A stretch of DNA of 64,000 nt from Candidatus Methylopumilus universalis (lineage in GTDB: Bacteria > Pseudomonadota > Gammaproteobacteria > Burkholderiales > Methylophilaceae): the NCBI RefSeq assembly GCF_006364435.1, contig NZ_CP040977.1, positions 248,001-312,000 of the forward strand, written 5' to 3'. Below the pieces are notes generated by a model. That model did no database searches. It saw only the letters and a program-made list of their open reading frames with translations, and had not been told where the DNA came from. Every line of letters begins with the position of its first letter. The first letter of the stretch is position 1. The position numbers were made by a program, and so were the translations under genes. Below, piece by piece: positions 16,808-25,123 of the stretch.

Positions 16808-17743
16808 TTAATTATTTTCTTCGATTAATTTTTTTGTATAAAGTATTTCGATGTCATCACGGGTAGGCCGATGATTCTGACCTCCTTGATTTTGAATTTT
16901 AATAGCGCCCATCACAGAAGCTAATCGACCAGTAGATTGCCAATCCCATTTCTTAGAAATTCCATATAGAAGGCCTGCGCGATAAGCGTCGCCGCACCCT
17001 GTTGGATCAATAGTTGATTGAACCTTAATGGGTTCGATCTTGTATGTTTTATGATCAGCATAAATGATTGAGCCTTCACCACCCCTGGTAACAATTAATG
17101 CCTCTACTTTTTTAGAAATTTCTTCTAAAGAAAGAGAAGTCTTTTCTGATAGAAGAGTTGCTTCATAGTCGTTCACCGCAATATATGTAGCATCATCAAT
17201 AAATTTTAAAAGTTCTTCACGATTAAACATTGGCAGCCCTTGGCCAGGATCGAACATAAAGGGGATATTAAGTGCCTTACATTCTTTAGCGTGATTCATC
17301 ATGCCATCTTTTCCATCTGGCGCAATAATCGCTAAACATACATCCTTCACTTCTTTAATTTTGTTCTGATGAGATTCCACCATGGCGCCTGGATGAAAAG
17401 CTGTAATTTGATTGTCACTGAGATCAGTTGTAATATATGCCTGCGCTGTATAGAGACTTTTAATTTCTTTGATATATGAAGTATCAATTCCATTTTGATT
17501 AAGCCAGTCAAAATAAACGGAAAAGTCGCTACCTACCGTTGCCATAATGACAGGATTTTCATCGAGAAGCTTAAGATTGAAAGCAATATTTCCTGCGGTA
17601 CCGCCAAATTCTTTCCTAAGTTCTGGCACATAAAAAGCCACACTTAATTTATGAATACTTTCAGGCAAAATATGGTTTTTAAATTGGTCTTTGAATACCA
17701 TAATGGTATCGAAAGCCATAGAGCCACAGATGAGTATACTCAT
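16808..17743 (-). CDS. PfkB/ribokinase-family sugar or nucleoside kinase
   Basis: A 311-residue PfkB-fold kinase. The N-terminal glycine pair motif GGTAGNIAFNLKLL is at about residues 47-60. The C-terminal ATP/catalytic motif reads DPTGCGDAYRAGLLYG (about residues 248-263), where the usual DTxGAGD alanine is a cysteine; the catalytic Asp is kept. This DPTGCGDAYRAG version is common in a bacterial subgroup annotated as adenosine kinase or fructokinase. The substrate cannot be settled from sequence. It overlaps hemJ by 4 bases (ATGA), so the two are cotranscribed. Confidence 0.85.
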   Translation of the reverse strand: MSILICGSMAFDTIMVFKDQFKNHILPESIHKLSVAFYVPELRKEFGGTAGNIAFNLKLLDENPVIMATVGSDFSVYFDWLNQNGIDTSYIKEIKSLYTAQAYITTDLSDNQITAFHPGAMVESHQNKIKEVKDVCLAIIAPDGKDGMMNHAKECKALNIPFMFDPGQGLPMFNREELLKFIDDATYIAVNDYEATLLSEKTSLSLEEISKKVEALIVTRGGEGSIIYADHKTYKIEPIKVQSTIDPTGCGDAYRAGLLYGISKKWDWQSTGRLASVMGAIKIQNQGGQNHRPTRDDIEILYTKKLIEENN

Positions 17744-18153
17744 GCTGGTTTAAATTCGACTAAGTAAATTATGACAACAAGAGCTATTACAGGCACCTCA
17801 TTAAACCATCGGAAATAGATATGGCTATGCTTATTTTTATTGTTTTTAAAATCAATAAGATGTTTAAAACATAGATAGTGATAAGCAAGTAATAAGATTA
17901 CAAGACCTATTTTAATTTGAAGCCATTGTTCAGTGACTCCATAGAGATTCCAAAGCCATCCTCCGAAAAGTATTGTTAAAAAAGCGCCAGGTGTCATGAT
18001 GCCAAAAAAAAGCTTTCTTTCCATGACTTTGAATCTTTCATGGCTAATTTTATCTTTACTCATGGCGTGGTAAACAAATAGCCTTGGCAAATAAAAAAGG
18101 CCAGCAAACCAAGTCACCATAAATATAATATGAAGGGTTTTTATCCAGAGCAT
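17740..18153 (-). CDS. hemJ: Protoporphyrinogen IX oxidase HemJ
   Basis: HemJ oxidises protoporphyrinogen IX to protoporphyrin IX, the penultimate step of heme synthesis. The 137-residue protein has four transmembrane helices. The conserved HIIFMVTWFAGLFYLPRLFVYH at the N-terminus contains the invariant heme-ligand His, and LQIKIGLVILLLAYH includes the conserved Lys. A C-terminal RWFNEVP segment is also typical. In a window rich in heme A and oxidase genes, this fits a high demand for heme. CopD-family proteins are related, but the motifs favour HemJ. Confidence 0.9.
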   Translation of the reverse strand: MLWIKTLHIIFMVTWFAGLFYLPRLFVYHAMSKDKISHERFKVMERKLFFGIMTPGAFLTILFGGWLWNLYGVTEQWLQIKIGLVILLLAYHYLCFKHLIDFKNNKNKHSHIYFRWFNEVPVIALVVIIYLVEFKPA

Positions 18154-18282
18154 TTTGGGTGTTTTTGAGAAATTAATCTGAACTTTGTTAAAGTCATTGG
18201 ATTCATAAAAAGATAAGGGACGGGCTCTTTAAGCCGAGTAAATTGAGTTCATATTTTAACTGAATTTTTTGCCTAAAGTTCA

Positions 18283-18299
18283 ATAACCCTATGGGTTAT
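18283..18299 (+). repeat. Inverted repeat ATAACCC-TAT-GGGTTAT
   Basis: A perfect 7-bp inverted repeat with a 3-base centre lies 58 bases before the large FAD oxidoreductase gene. A dyad of this size is typical of a dimeric regulator site but may equally be a short hairpin in the leader. No regulator is identified. Confidence 0.4.
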
Positions 18300-18320
18300 A
18301 ACGTTGTTAGCAATTCTCCT

Positions 18321-18337
18321 CCATGATATGCTCATGG
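18321..18337 (+). repeat. Inverted repeat CCATGA-TATGC-TCATGG
   Basis: A perfect 6-bp inverted repeat around a 5-base centre lies 20 bases before the ATG at 18357, preceded by CTCCTC. In an mRNA it could form a hairpin close to the translation start. There is no clear Shine-Dalgarno sequence between it and the ATG. Confidence 0.35.
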
Positions 18338-18356
18338 TTAAATTAAATTTATTTAA

Positions 18357-21300
18357 ATGAACGCCCCAATACTCAAATCTATTTTTAAAACGCAACCATT
18401 TCCAATCAATCGATTGCGTGAAATACCCTATAACTATACTTCGTTTTCAGACCGAGAAATTGTCATTAGATTCTTGGGGGAAAATGTCTGGAATATTCTG
18501 AATGAATTGAGAGACGAAAGAAAGACAGGCCGATCTGCTCGAATGCTTTTCGAGGTGCTAGGTGATTTATGGGTAGTTAATAGAAATCCTTACCTTCAAG
18601 ATGATCTTTTAGAAAATCCGAAGCGACTGAAAGCATTAGTAGATGCTATGTATCATCGTATCCATTCGATTGGGGAGCGAAGTTCTGGCAATGCCAAAGT
18701 CATTGAGCTTTCTGAGGCAGCGCATAAGGCAGTTAAGACTTTTGAAAATGATTTCAAGTTGGTCAAAAAACTTAGAAGAAAAATTTTTTCTAAATTAAAA
18801 AAAATCACTAAAAAAGATAATATTCAATTTGATGGATTGGCGAGAGTATCTCATGTAACTGATGCAACGGACTGGAGAGTTGAATACCCATTCGTGGTAA
18901 TAAACCCAGATCACGAAGAAGAGATGGCGCACATTGTTAAAGCTTGTATCGACCTTGAGTTAACGATTATTCCTCGAGGTGGAGGTACAGGATACACTGG
19001 TGGGGCTATTCCGCTCTCCCCGTTTTCAGCGGTCATTAATACCGAAAAACTTGATGATATAAGCAATGTCGAATATCAGAATTTACCTGGTGTTAGTGAG
19101 CGTGTGCCTGTTGTGAAGTGCGGTGCTGGGGTTGTTACAAGACGCGCTATGGAAATGGCGACAAATAACGGTCTTGAATTCGCTTGCGATCCAACATCAG
19201 CAGATGCATGTTGTATTGGTGGCAATATTGCAGTAAATGCTGGCGGAAAGAAAGCGGTTCTGTGGGGGACAGCTTTAGATAATTTAGCTTCTTGGAAAAT
19301 GGTTGACCCTAATGGTAATTGGATTGAGATTGAAAGATTAGATCATAATCTTGGCAAAATTCATGATATAGATTTGGTGCGCTTTAAAATTAGTCGTTAC
19401 AAAACTAATGGTAAAGACTTAATTGATAAGCCAGAAATATTAGAAATTCCAGGAAGCAGTTTTAGAAAAATTGGATTAGGTAAGGATGTTACTGATAAAT
19501 TCTTGAGTGGGCTTCCAGGTGTCCAAAAAGAAGGCTGTGACGGACTTATCACATCTGGTACTTTCATCCTTCATAAAATGCCAAAGTATATAAGAACTGT
19601 ATGCTTAGAATTTTTTGGTAATGTCTCTCATGCAGTTCCAGCAATTGTTGAAATCAAAGATTATTTAGATCAATCAAATAGCACGCTCTTAGCTGGCTTA
19701 GAGCATATGGATGAGCGTTATATTAAGGCTGTTGGATATAGCACAAAAGCTGCAAGGCAAGAGCGTCCCCGCATGGTTTTGATTGCTGATATAGCTAGTG
19801 ATGATGAAGATGCTGTAGGAATTTCAGCCTCTCAAATTGTCCAGATAGCTAATTCAAGAGATGGCGAAGGTTTTATAGCAGTTTCAGCAGATGCACGAAA
19901 ACGTTTTTGGCTTGACCGTGCAAGAACAGCCGCTATTGCAAAACATACGAACGCATTCAAGATTAATGAAGATGTTGTAATTCCCTTGCCAAAGCTTGGT
20001 GAATATTCTGACGGTATTGAAAGAATTAATATTGAGCTTTCAATTAGAAACAAATTAAAACTTTTAGATGATTTAGAAACTTTTATTGAGCACGATAAGT
20101 TTCTTTATGAAGAAGAGGGTTTGAATTCAGATCCAGAGCTTAATCAAGTTAAGCAAAAAATGAGTATAGATTTGATTCATGGATTAAGGGAAAAATGGGG
20201 CCAGATGCTCGACAATTTGGATGGTCCGCTTTCATCACTTCTTCAAAGAAATGTTGATATTGAATATAAATATGAAAATATCTTTAGAGCCCTTCAATCT
20301 TATGAGTTAAGAATTTCTTGGAAGAAAGAACTAAAAGATCCACTTCATGAAATTTTTAGTGGAAGAGAGTACCAGGCCTTTCTACTTAAGCTAGATCAAA
20401 TACATAAAAATACTTTGAAGAGCAGGGTATTTATAGCCCTTCATATGCATGCTGGAGATGGTAATGTGCATACCAATATTCCAGTCAATTCAGATGACTA
20501 CCAAATGATGCACGAAGCGCATGAGGCGGTAGTGAGAGTTATGGCTTTAGCTAAAAGCCTCAATGGTGTTATTTCTGGCGAGCACGGCATTGGCATTACA
20601 AAAATGGAATTTCTAGATGAGAGCACAATTGAAGCATTTGAGAAATATAAAAATAAAGTAGACCCCTTTGGACATTTTAATAAAGGCAAACTACTTCCAG
20701 GATCTGGTTTAGAAAATGCTTATACGCCAAGCTTCGGACTATTAGAGCAAGAATCGATCATCATGGAACAATCTGCTATTGGAGAAATCGCAGATTCAAT
20801 AAGTGATTGCCTGCGCTGCGGTAAATGTAAGCCCGTTTGTACTACTCATGTTCCGCGCTCTAATTTACTCTACAGCCCAAGAAATAAAATTTTAGCAACC
20901 TCACTTCTGATCGAAGCATTTCTGTATGAAGAACAAACAAGGCGTGGCATTTCAATTAAACATTTTGATGAATTCAATGATGTAGCTGATCATTGCACTG
21001 TCTGCCATAAATGCTTAAATCCATGTCCGGTAGATATTGATTTTGGTGAAGTCTCTATCGCTATGCGAAATTTTCTAAGAGAGCAGGGTAAGCGTCATTT
21101 TAGTCCAGGCACTGCTCTAGCTATGACTTATTTGAATATGAAAGACCCTGTCACTATTAAAATTATGAGAACTTTAATGGTTGATTTCGGTTACAAAGCT
21201 CAACAAGCTGGGCATAATCTATTAAAAAAACTTGGTGTTATTAATTTATTTAAAAATAACCCACCTTCTACAATTGGCAAGGCTCCAATTAAGTCTCAGA

Positions 21301-22220
21301 TTGTTCATTTCTTAAATAGGCCTATGCCTAAAAATATGCCCACTAAGACATCAAGAGCTCTTCTCGGCATAGAAGACGATAAGCTTGTTCCCGTAATAAG
21401 GAATCTACAAAAAATCAATGAAGACTCTGATGCAGTTTTTTATTTCCCCGGATGTGGCTCTGAAAGACTTTTCTCTCAAGTAGGCTTGGCGACCCAAGCA
21501 ATGTTATATGAGGTAGGTGCTATTACTGTGCTGCCGCCAGGTTATTTGTGTTGTGGTTATCCGCAAACATCATCTGGCAACCATGATAAAGGTCAAAAAA
21601 TAACTTCTGATAATCGTGTTCAATTTCATAGAGTCGCTAACACGCTTAATTACTTAGATATTAAAACAGTGATTGTTTCTTGTGGGACTTGCATGGATCA
21701 ATTACAAAAGTATGAATTTGAAAAAATATTTCCTGGTTGTAGATTATTAGATATTCATGAATATCTCATGGAAAAAGGAATAAAAATGGAAGGTGTATCA
21801 GGTACAAGATATATGTACCATGACCCATGCCATAGCCCAATGAAAACATATGCGCCTAGCAAAGTTACAAATGCATTGATGAATACAAATGTACCTCTAA
21901 ATGATCGCTGTTGCGGTGAGTCTGGAACGTTTGCTGTAGGTAGGCCAGATATTGCAACGCAAGTTAAAAAGAGAAAACAAGAGGAAATTGAAAAAGGCAT
22001 TCAAAAAATGGGCGAGGATCAGCCAGAGGCTTTAGGGGAAGTGAAAATTCTTACTTCCTGCCCTTCATGTCTGCAAGGGCTTGCTCGTTACGGAGAGGAT
22101 ACAAATACGACTGCAGATTATATTGTTGTTGAATTGGCTAAGAATTTATTGGGCGCCAATTGGATGCAAAATTATGTCGAGAGCTCAACCAAAGGTGGCA
22201 TTGAGAAAATACTTTTGTAA
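18357..22220 (+). CDS. Large FAD-linked oxidoreductase with Fe-S and CCG domains (D-2-hydroxyacid dehydrogenase-like)
   Basis: A 1287-residue fusion. The first ~170 residues are a DUF3683-type N-terminal domain. A FAD_binding_4 (PCMH) domain follows at about 190-420, with [18 protein letters not shown] and [17 protein letters not shown]. An FAD-oxidase C-terminal domain follows, with [17 protein letters not shown] and [18 protein letters not shown] ferredoxin module has two CxxCxxCxxxC clusters (about residues 818-828 and 880-890). Two CCG domains complete the protein (YLCCGYP and DRCCGESG, with HDPCH). The order corresponds to GlcD plus GlcF in one chain, so it likely oxidises a 2-hydroxyacid such as D-lactate, glycolate or 2-hydroxyglutarate and passes electrons to the quinone pool. 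The substrate is not determined. The gene stands alone with its own leader. Confidence 0.9.
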   Translation: MNAPILKSIFKTQPFPINRLREIPYNYTSFSDREIVIRFLGENVWNILNELRDERKTGRSARMLFEVLGDLWVVNRNPYLQDDLLENPKRLKALVDAMYHRIHSIGERSSGNAKVIELSEAAHKAVKTFENDFKLVKKLRRKIFSKLKKITKKDNIQFDGLARVSHVTDATDWRVEYPFVVINPDHEEEMAHIVKACIDLELTIIPRGGGTGYTGGAIPLSPFSAVINTEKLDDISNVEYQNLPGVSERVPVVKCGAGVVTRRAMEMATNNGLEFACDPTSADACCIGGNIAVNAGGKKAVLWGTALDNLASWKMVDPNGNWIEIERLDHNLGKIHDIDLVRFKISRYKTNGKDLIDKPEILEIPGSSFRKIGLGKDVTDKFLSGLPGVQKEGCDGLITSGTFILHKMPKYIRTVCLEFFGNVSHAVPAIVEIKDYLDQSNSTLLAGLEHMDERYIKAVGYSTKAARQERPRMVLIADIASDDEDAVGISASQIVQIANSRDGEGFIAVSADARKRFWLDRARTAAIAKHTNAFKINEDVVIPLPKLGEYSDGIERINIELSIRNKLKLLDDLETFIEHDKFLYEEEGLNSDPELNQVKQKMSIDLIHGLREKWGQMLDNLDGPLSSLLQRNVDIEYKYENIFRALQSYELRISWKKELKDPLHEIFSGREYQAFLLKLDQIHKNTLKSRVFIALHMHAGDGNVHTNIPVNSDDYQMMHEAHEAVVRVMALAKSLNGVISGEHGIGITKMEFLDESTIEAFEKYKNKVDPFGHFNKGKLLPGSGLENAYTPSFGLLEQESIIMEQSAIGEIADSISDCLRCGKCKPVCTTHVPRSNLLYSPRNKILATSLLIEAFLYEEQTRRGISIKHFDEFNDVADHCTVCHKCLNPCPVDIDFGEVSIAMRNFLREQGKRHFSPGTALAMTYLNMKDPVTIKIMRTLMVDFGYKAQQAGHNLLKKLGVINLFKNNPPSTIGKAPIKSQIVHFLNRPMPKNMPTKTSRALLGIEDDKLVPVIRNLQKINEDSDAVFYFPGCGSERLFSQVGLATQAMLYEVGAITVLPPGYLCCGYPQTSSGNHDKGQKITSDNRVQFHRVANTLNYLDIKTVIVSCGTCMDQLQKYEFEKIFPGCRLLDIHEYLMEKGIKMEGVSGTRYMYHDPCHSPMKTYAPSKVTNALMNTNVPLNDRCCGESGTFAVGRPDIATQVKKRKQEEIEKGIQKMGEDQPEALGEVKILTSCPSCLQGLARYGEDTNTTADYIVVELAKNLLGANWMQNYVESSTKGGIEKILL

Positions 22221-22221
22221 T

Positions 22222-22935
22222 TTAAAAGGGTATCAATAAGCCAGTCGTGACGTTCTGAATAATTCGCGTAATACTGCGCTCAGTTTTTTCAGATAACGTA
22301 AAAGCTAGAAAATCTGTTCTACCAATAATTTTTCCAAACTCTCTTTCAAAAGATAAATTACTTTCTTTTTCATTTATTTCATTCGCTAGTAAAAAGAATT
22401 TACCGGAGCTATCTTTAGTGTTAGAGAGTTTCCAAACAGCTGTTTCAATATTGCGAGAGGCGTTGTACAACATCTGAGGATCAACGGAGTCAAATAAATA
22501 AAATTCTTTTTTGCCTCCATGAGCTTTGATAAGCATCGTATAAATACCAACAATAAATGGAAGCACTTTGTCGCCTTTATAGTCCTCGCTAAATGTTAAA
22601 TAAATAGCATCAGTGCCTTGAGCATTATTGATAGCTTCAAAATTCCAATTATGGTTTCCATTAAATACCCAATTCACCATTTTTTCAGGATCTTCAGACG
22701 TACTTTTTTTTAATTCAGAAGGATTTCTTTTGTAAAGCTTAATCATAAGAGTTTTTAAACTTTGAATATTTTCTCTGATCTCATGATCAGCCATACGATC
22801 AAAATCTGTTTTTCCAAGCTGTCTTGCAGACTGCCTATCTGGCTCAACAATTTCTTTTGCATGTGAAATGGGAAGGGACACTATAAATACTAAACAAAAA
22901 AAGAAATAATAAAATTTATTCATTTTCTTCTTCAT
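22222..22935 (-). CDS. Conserved exported protein of unknown function downstream of phoR
   Basis: A 237-residue protein with a signal peptide (basic start, hydrophobic stretch to about residue 22, probable cleavage after SHA). The mature part contains RMADHEIRENIQSLKTLMIKLYKRNPSELKK and a later IVGIYTMLIKAHGGKKEFYLFDSVDPQ region. There are no cysteines or catalytic motifs, and no family is recognised with certainty. Its ATG overlaps the phoR stop (ATGA), with a second ATG four codons on. It is therefore the third gene of the phoB-phoR operon and may respond to phosphate. Envelope location is inferred. Confidence 0.7.
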   Translation of the reverse strand: MKKKMNKFYYFFFCLVFIVSLPISHAKEIVEPDRQSARQLGKTDFDRMADHEIRENIQSLKTLMIKLYKRNPSELKKSTSEDPEKMVNWVFNGNHNWNFEAINNAQGTDAIYLTFSEDYKGDKVLPFIVGIYTMLIKAHGGKKEFYLFDSVDPQMLYNASRNIETAVWKLSNTKDSSGKFFLLANEINEKESNLSFEREFGKIIGRTDFLAFTLSEKTERSITRIIQNVTTGLLIPF

Positions 22936-24233
22936 TTCTTAAGAGACAGTCTTTCTTGAGGGAAAATGATTTTAAATTGACTACCTTTACCTACCTGACT
23001 TGTAATTTCTATTTGTGCCTGATGTCGAATGCAGATATGTTTTACAATAGATAATCCTAATCCAGTACCCCCAGTAATTCTGCTTCTATCAGCATTAATT
23101 CTATAAAAGCGCTCCGTAAGTCTCGGAATTAGCTTTTCATCAATACCGATACCAGAATCTTGCACTTCAAAATAAGGCTTTTGATTTTCCATATCCCATA
23201 TAACATTAATCGACCCGCCTTTTTCAGTATAGCGTATAGCATTACTTACTAAATTTAAAAATGCACTATATATTTCTTTTTCATATCCTAATAAAGCAAT
23301 ATTTTTTTTAATGGACATATTAATTTTATGTAATTTGCCGGATATCAAATCTGAATCTTTCTCCAGTCGCTTAAAGAGATGGTGCATATCTATTTCTTTT
23401 TTTTCGGCTGCTGCTGCGTTTGATTCTATCGAGGAAAGTTGAAGTAAGTCCTCAACTAGTTTTTTCATTCGATCTGATTGCTCAAGCATCATTTGCAGAT
23501 AGGAATAGGTTTTTTCATTGAATTCATTTTTCATATCTGAAAGTGTTTCTAAAAATCCAATGATGACCGTTAGCGGCGTTTTTAACTCATGTGAAACATT
23601 TGCAATAAAATCACGCTTAATAGAATCATTTTTTTCAATCTGTGTAATATCTCTACAGATAAGAAGTTTTTGACTTGCACCAAAAGGAACTAGAAGTATT
23701 TCGAATGATCTGCTTGTATTCCGCCAAGAAATTAATTTAAGCGAGTCATTGTATTTATTGTTATTGAGGTATTCAGTAAAGCTAGTTTCGCGCAATAAGT
23801 AGTTGATTGGCTGATTGATATCTTTGGATAGATTAATACCGAACATTTTTTCTGAAGGCTTGTTGCACCACTCAATCTCATTATTTTGATTCAGAGCAAC
23901 AATACCATCAGGAATAGCTTCTGCTGCTGTCATAAATCTGCCAAGTGTTGTGGTTAGTTCAGACTTACTTTTCTTTTGTTTTTTATATTCTCGATAGAGT
24001 ATGGAAAATATTTCTTCCCAGATGCCTGATCCATCAGGGATAGTTGATAGATTTGGATTTTTAAGCCATTTGTTTAGACGGTGAATCCAATAAACATGAG
24101 AAAGTAAATAGACAGTGAGGCATAAGACAAAAAACAAAAAAGCAACTTCTAAACTTTTAAATCCCCAAACAACAAGAGATAAAAAGGATACAAATAATAA
24201 AACCCAAAAAGTATTCCAACGGATATCTTGCAA
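22932..24233 (-). CDS. phoR: Phosphate regulon sensor histidine kinase PhoR
   Basis: A 433-residue membrane histidine kinase that phosphorylates PhoB when phosphate is scarce. Two closely spaced N-terminal helices (about residues 8-48) are followed by a PAS domain (about 97-190, with EAIPDGIVALNQNNEIEWCN). The HisKA dimerisation helix has FIANVSHELKTPLTVIIGFLETL (phospho-His at about residue 215). The HATPase domain has NLVSNAIRYT, DSGIGI and GTGLGLSIVKHI. The short periplasmic part and the single PAS domain are the PhoR pattern. It lies 66 bases after phoB and overlaps the next gene. Confidence 0.94.
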   Translation of the reverse strand: MQDIRWNTFWVLLFVSFLSLVVWGFKSLEVAFLFFVLCLTVYLLSHVYWIHRLNKWLKNPNLSTIPDGSGIWEEIFSILYREYKKQKKSKSELTTTLGRFMTAAEAIPDGIVALNQNNEIEWCNKPSEKMFGINLSKDINQPINYLLRETSFTEYLNNNKYNDSLKLISWRNTSRSFEILLVPFGASQKLLICRDITQIEKNDSIKRDFIANVSHELKTPLTVIIGFLETLSDMKNEFNEKTYSYLQMMLEQSDRMKKLVEDLLQLSSIESNAAAAEKKEIDMHHLFKRLEKDSDLISGKLHKINMSIKKNIALLGYEKEIYSAFLNLVSNAIRYTEKGGSINVIWDMENQKPYFEVQDSGIGIDEKLIPRLTERFYRINADRSRITGGTGLGLSIVKHICIRHQAQIEITSQVGKGSQFKIIFPQERLSLKK

Positions 24234-24299
24234 TGTTTTTTCTCGCTAAAAACTTATCAGTATTATAGCGAGTAATGCTTGAAGTGATCTAGGTAAATT

Positions 24300-24986
24300 C
24301 TATTTTGTAGAGAGTCTGTAACCTGAGCCTCGGACAGTCTGAATTAAATTTTCATGTTGAGATTGGGTAAGAATATTTCTCAATCTTCGAATATGAACAT
24401 CGACTGTTCTATCCTCAATAAAAATTTGACTCCCCCAAACTTTATCCAATAATTGACTCCTTGAATAAACTCTTTCAGGGTTGCTCATAAAAAAATGAAG
24501 CAATCTAAATTCTGTTGGACCCATCTCCAGCGGTTTATTGTTTCCGGTAACACGATGGGATACAGGATTTAATTCTAGGCCATTAATTTTTAAGATATCT
24601 TCAGTAAGTTCAGGTGCTTTTCTTCTAAGAACAGCTTTGATTCGAGCGTTAAGTTCTCTAGGACTAAAGGGCTTTGTAATGTAGTCATCTGCACCAACCT
24701 CCAAACCTTTAACTTTATCTAATTCATCACTTCGGGCTGTTAACATGATAATTGGTATTGTTTTTGTTAAAGCATTGCTACGCAATTTTTTTGCAAAATC
24801 TATACCTGACATACCAGGCAACATCCAGTCGAGCAAGATAATATCGGGAAGAGCTTCGTTAATGAGTTTTTCTGCATGTTCTGCACTTATAGCCCTTAAA
24901 GGGTTATAGCCGGCCTGGGAAATATTAAGTGCCAAAAGCTCAAGAATCGGGCTTTCATCTTCAACGATCAGTATATTGGCTTTCAT
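24300..24986 (-). CDS. phoB: Phosphate regulon response regulator PhoB
   Basis: A 228-residue OmpR/PhoB-type response regulator. The receiver domain has the acidic pair in VEDE, the phosphoacceptor Asp in LLDWMLPG (about residue 55), and the conserved Thr/Lys in MLTARSDE and YITKPFSPREL. The C-terminal winged helix has GPTEFRLLHFFM, RSQLLDKVWG and DVHIRRLR. PhoB activates phosphate-starvation genes by binding Pho boxes. A triple Pho box lies 34 bases upstream of its own start, so autoregulation is expected. Confidence 0.95.
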   Translation of the reverse strand: MKANILIVEDESPILELLALNISQAGYNPLRAISAEHAEKLINEALPDIILLDWMLPGMSGIDFAKKLRSNALTKTIPIIMLTARSDELDKVKGLEVGADDYITKPFSPRELNARIKAVLRRKAPELTEDILKINGLELNPVSHRVTGNNKPLEMGPTEFRLLHFFMSNPERVYSRSQLLDKVWGSQIFIEDRTVDVHIRRLRNILTQSQHENLIQTVRGSGYRLSTK

Positions 24987-25019
24987 AGTTGCTTATATTA
25001 ATGGATTGGTTATGATCGT

Positions 25020-25047
25020 ATGACATTTGTATGACATTTTAATGACA
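25020..25047 (-). promoter_or_regulatory. Triple Pho box upstream of phoB
   Basis: On the minus strand TGTCAT occurs three times (25047-25042, 25036-25031, 25025-25020), each 11 bp apart, the exact PhoB half-site periodicity. From the second copy, 10 bases lead to TACGAT (25020-25015), a fair -10 box. This is the class-II geometry in which PhoB replaces the -35. It predicts PhoB-dependent autoregulation of phoB-phoR and the exported gene behind them. Confidence 0.85.
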
Positions 25048-25056
25048 ATATATAGT
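25027..25056 (+). promoter_or_regulatory. Candidate promoter of the OFA transporter, overlapping the Pho box
   Basis: TTGTAT (25027-25032), an 18-base spacer and TATAGT (25051-25056) face the MFS gene, giving a leader of about 60 bases. The -35 and spacer coincide with the two PhoB half-sites at 25031-25047. PhoB bound for phoB activation would therefore be expected to cover this promoter. Hexamers are seen; repression is inference. Confidence 0.45.
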
Positions 25057-25123
25057 TTACAAAGAATAAGATGTTTTTTAAAAATTAATTTAATATTGAA
25101 ATGTTGATTTTCGGAGAATGTGT

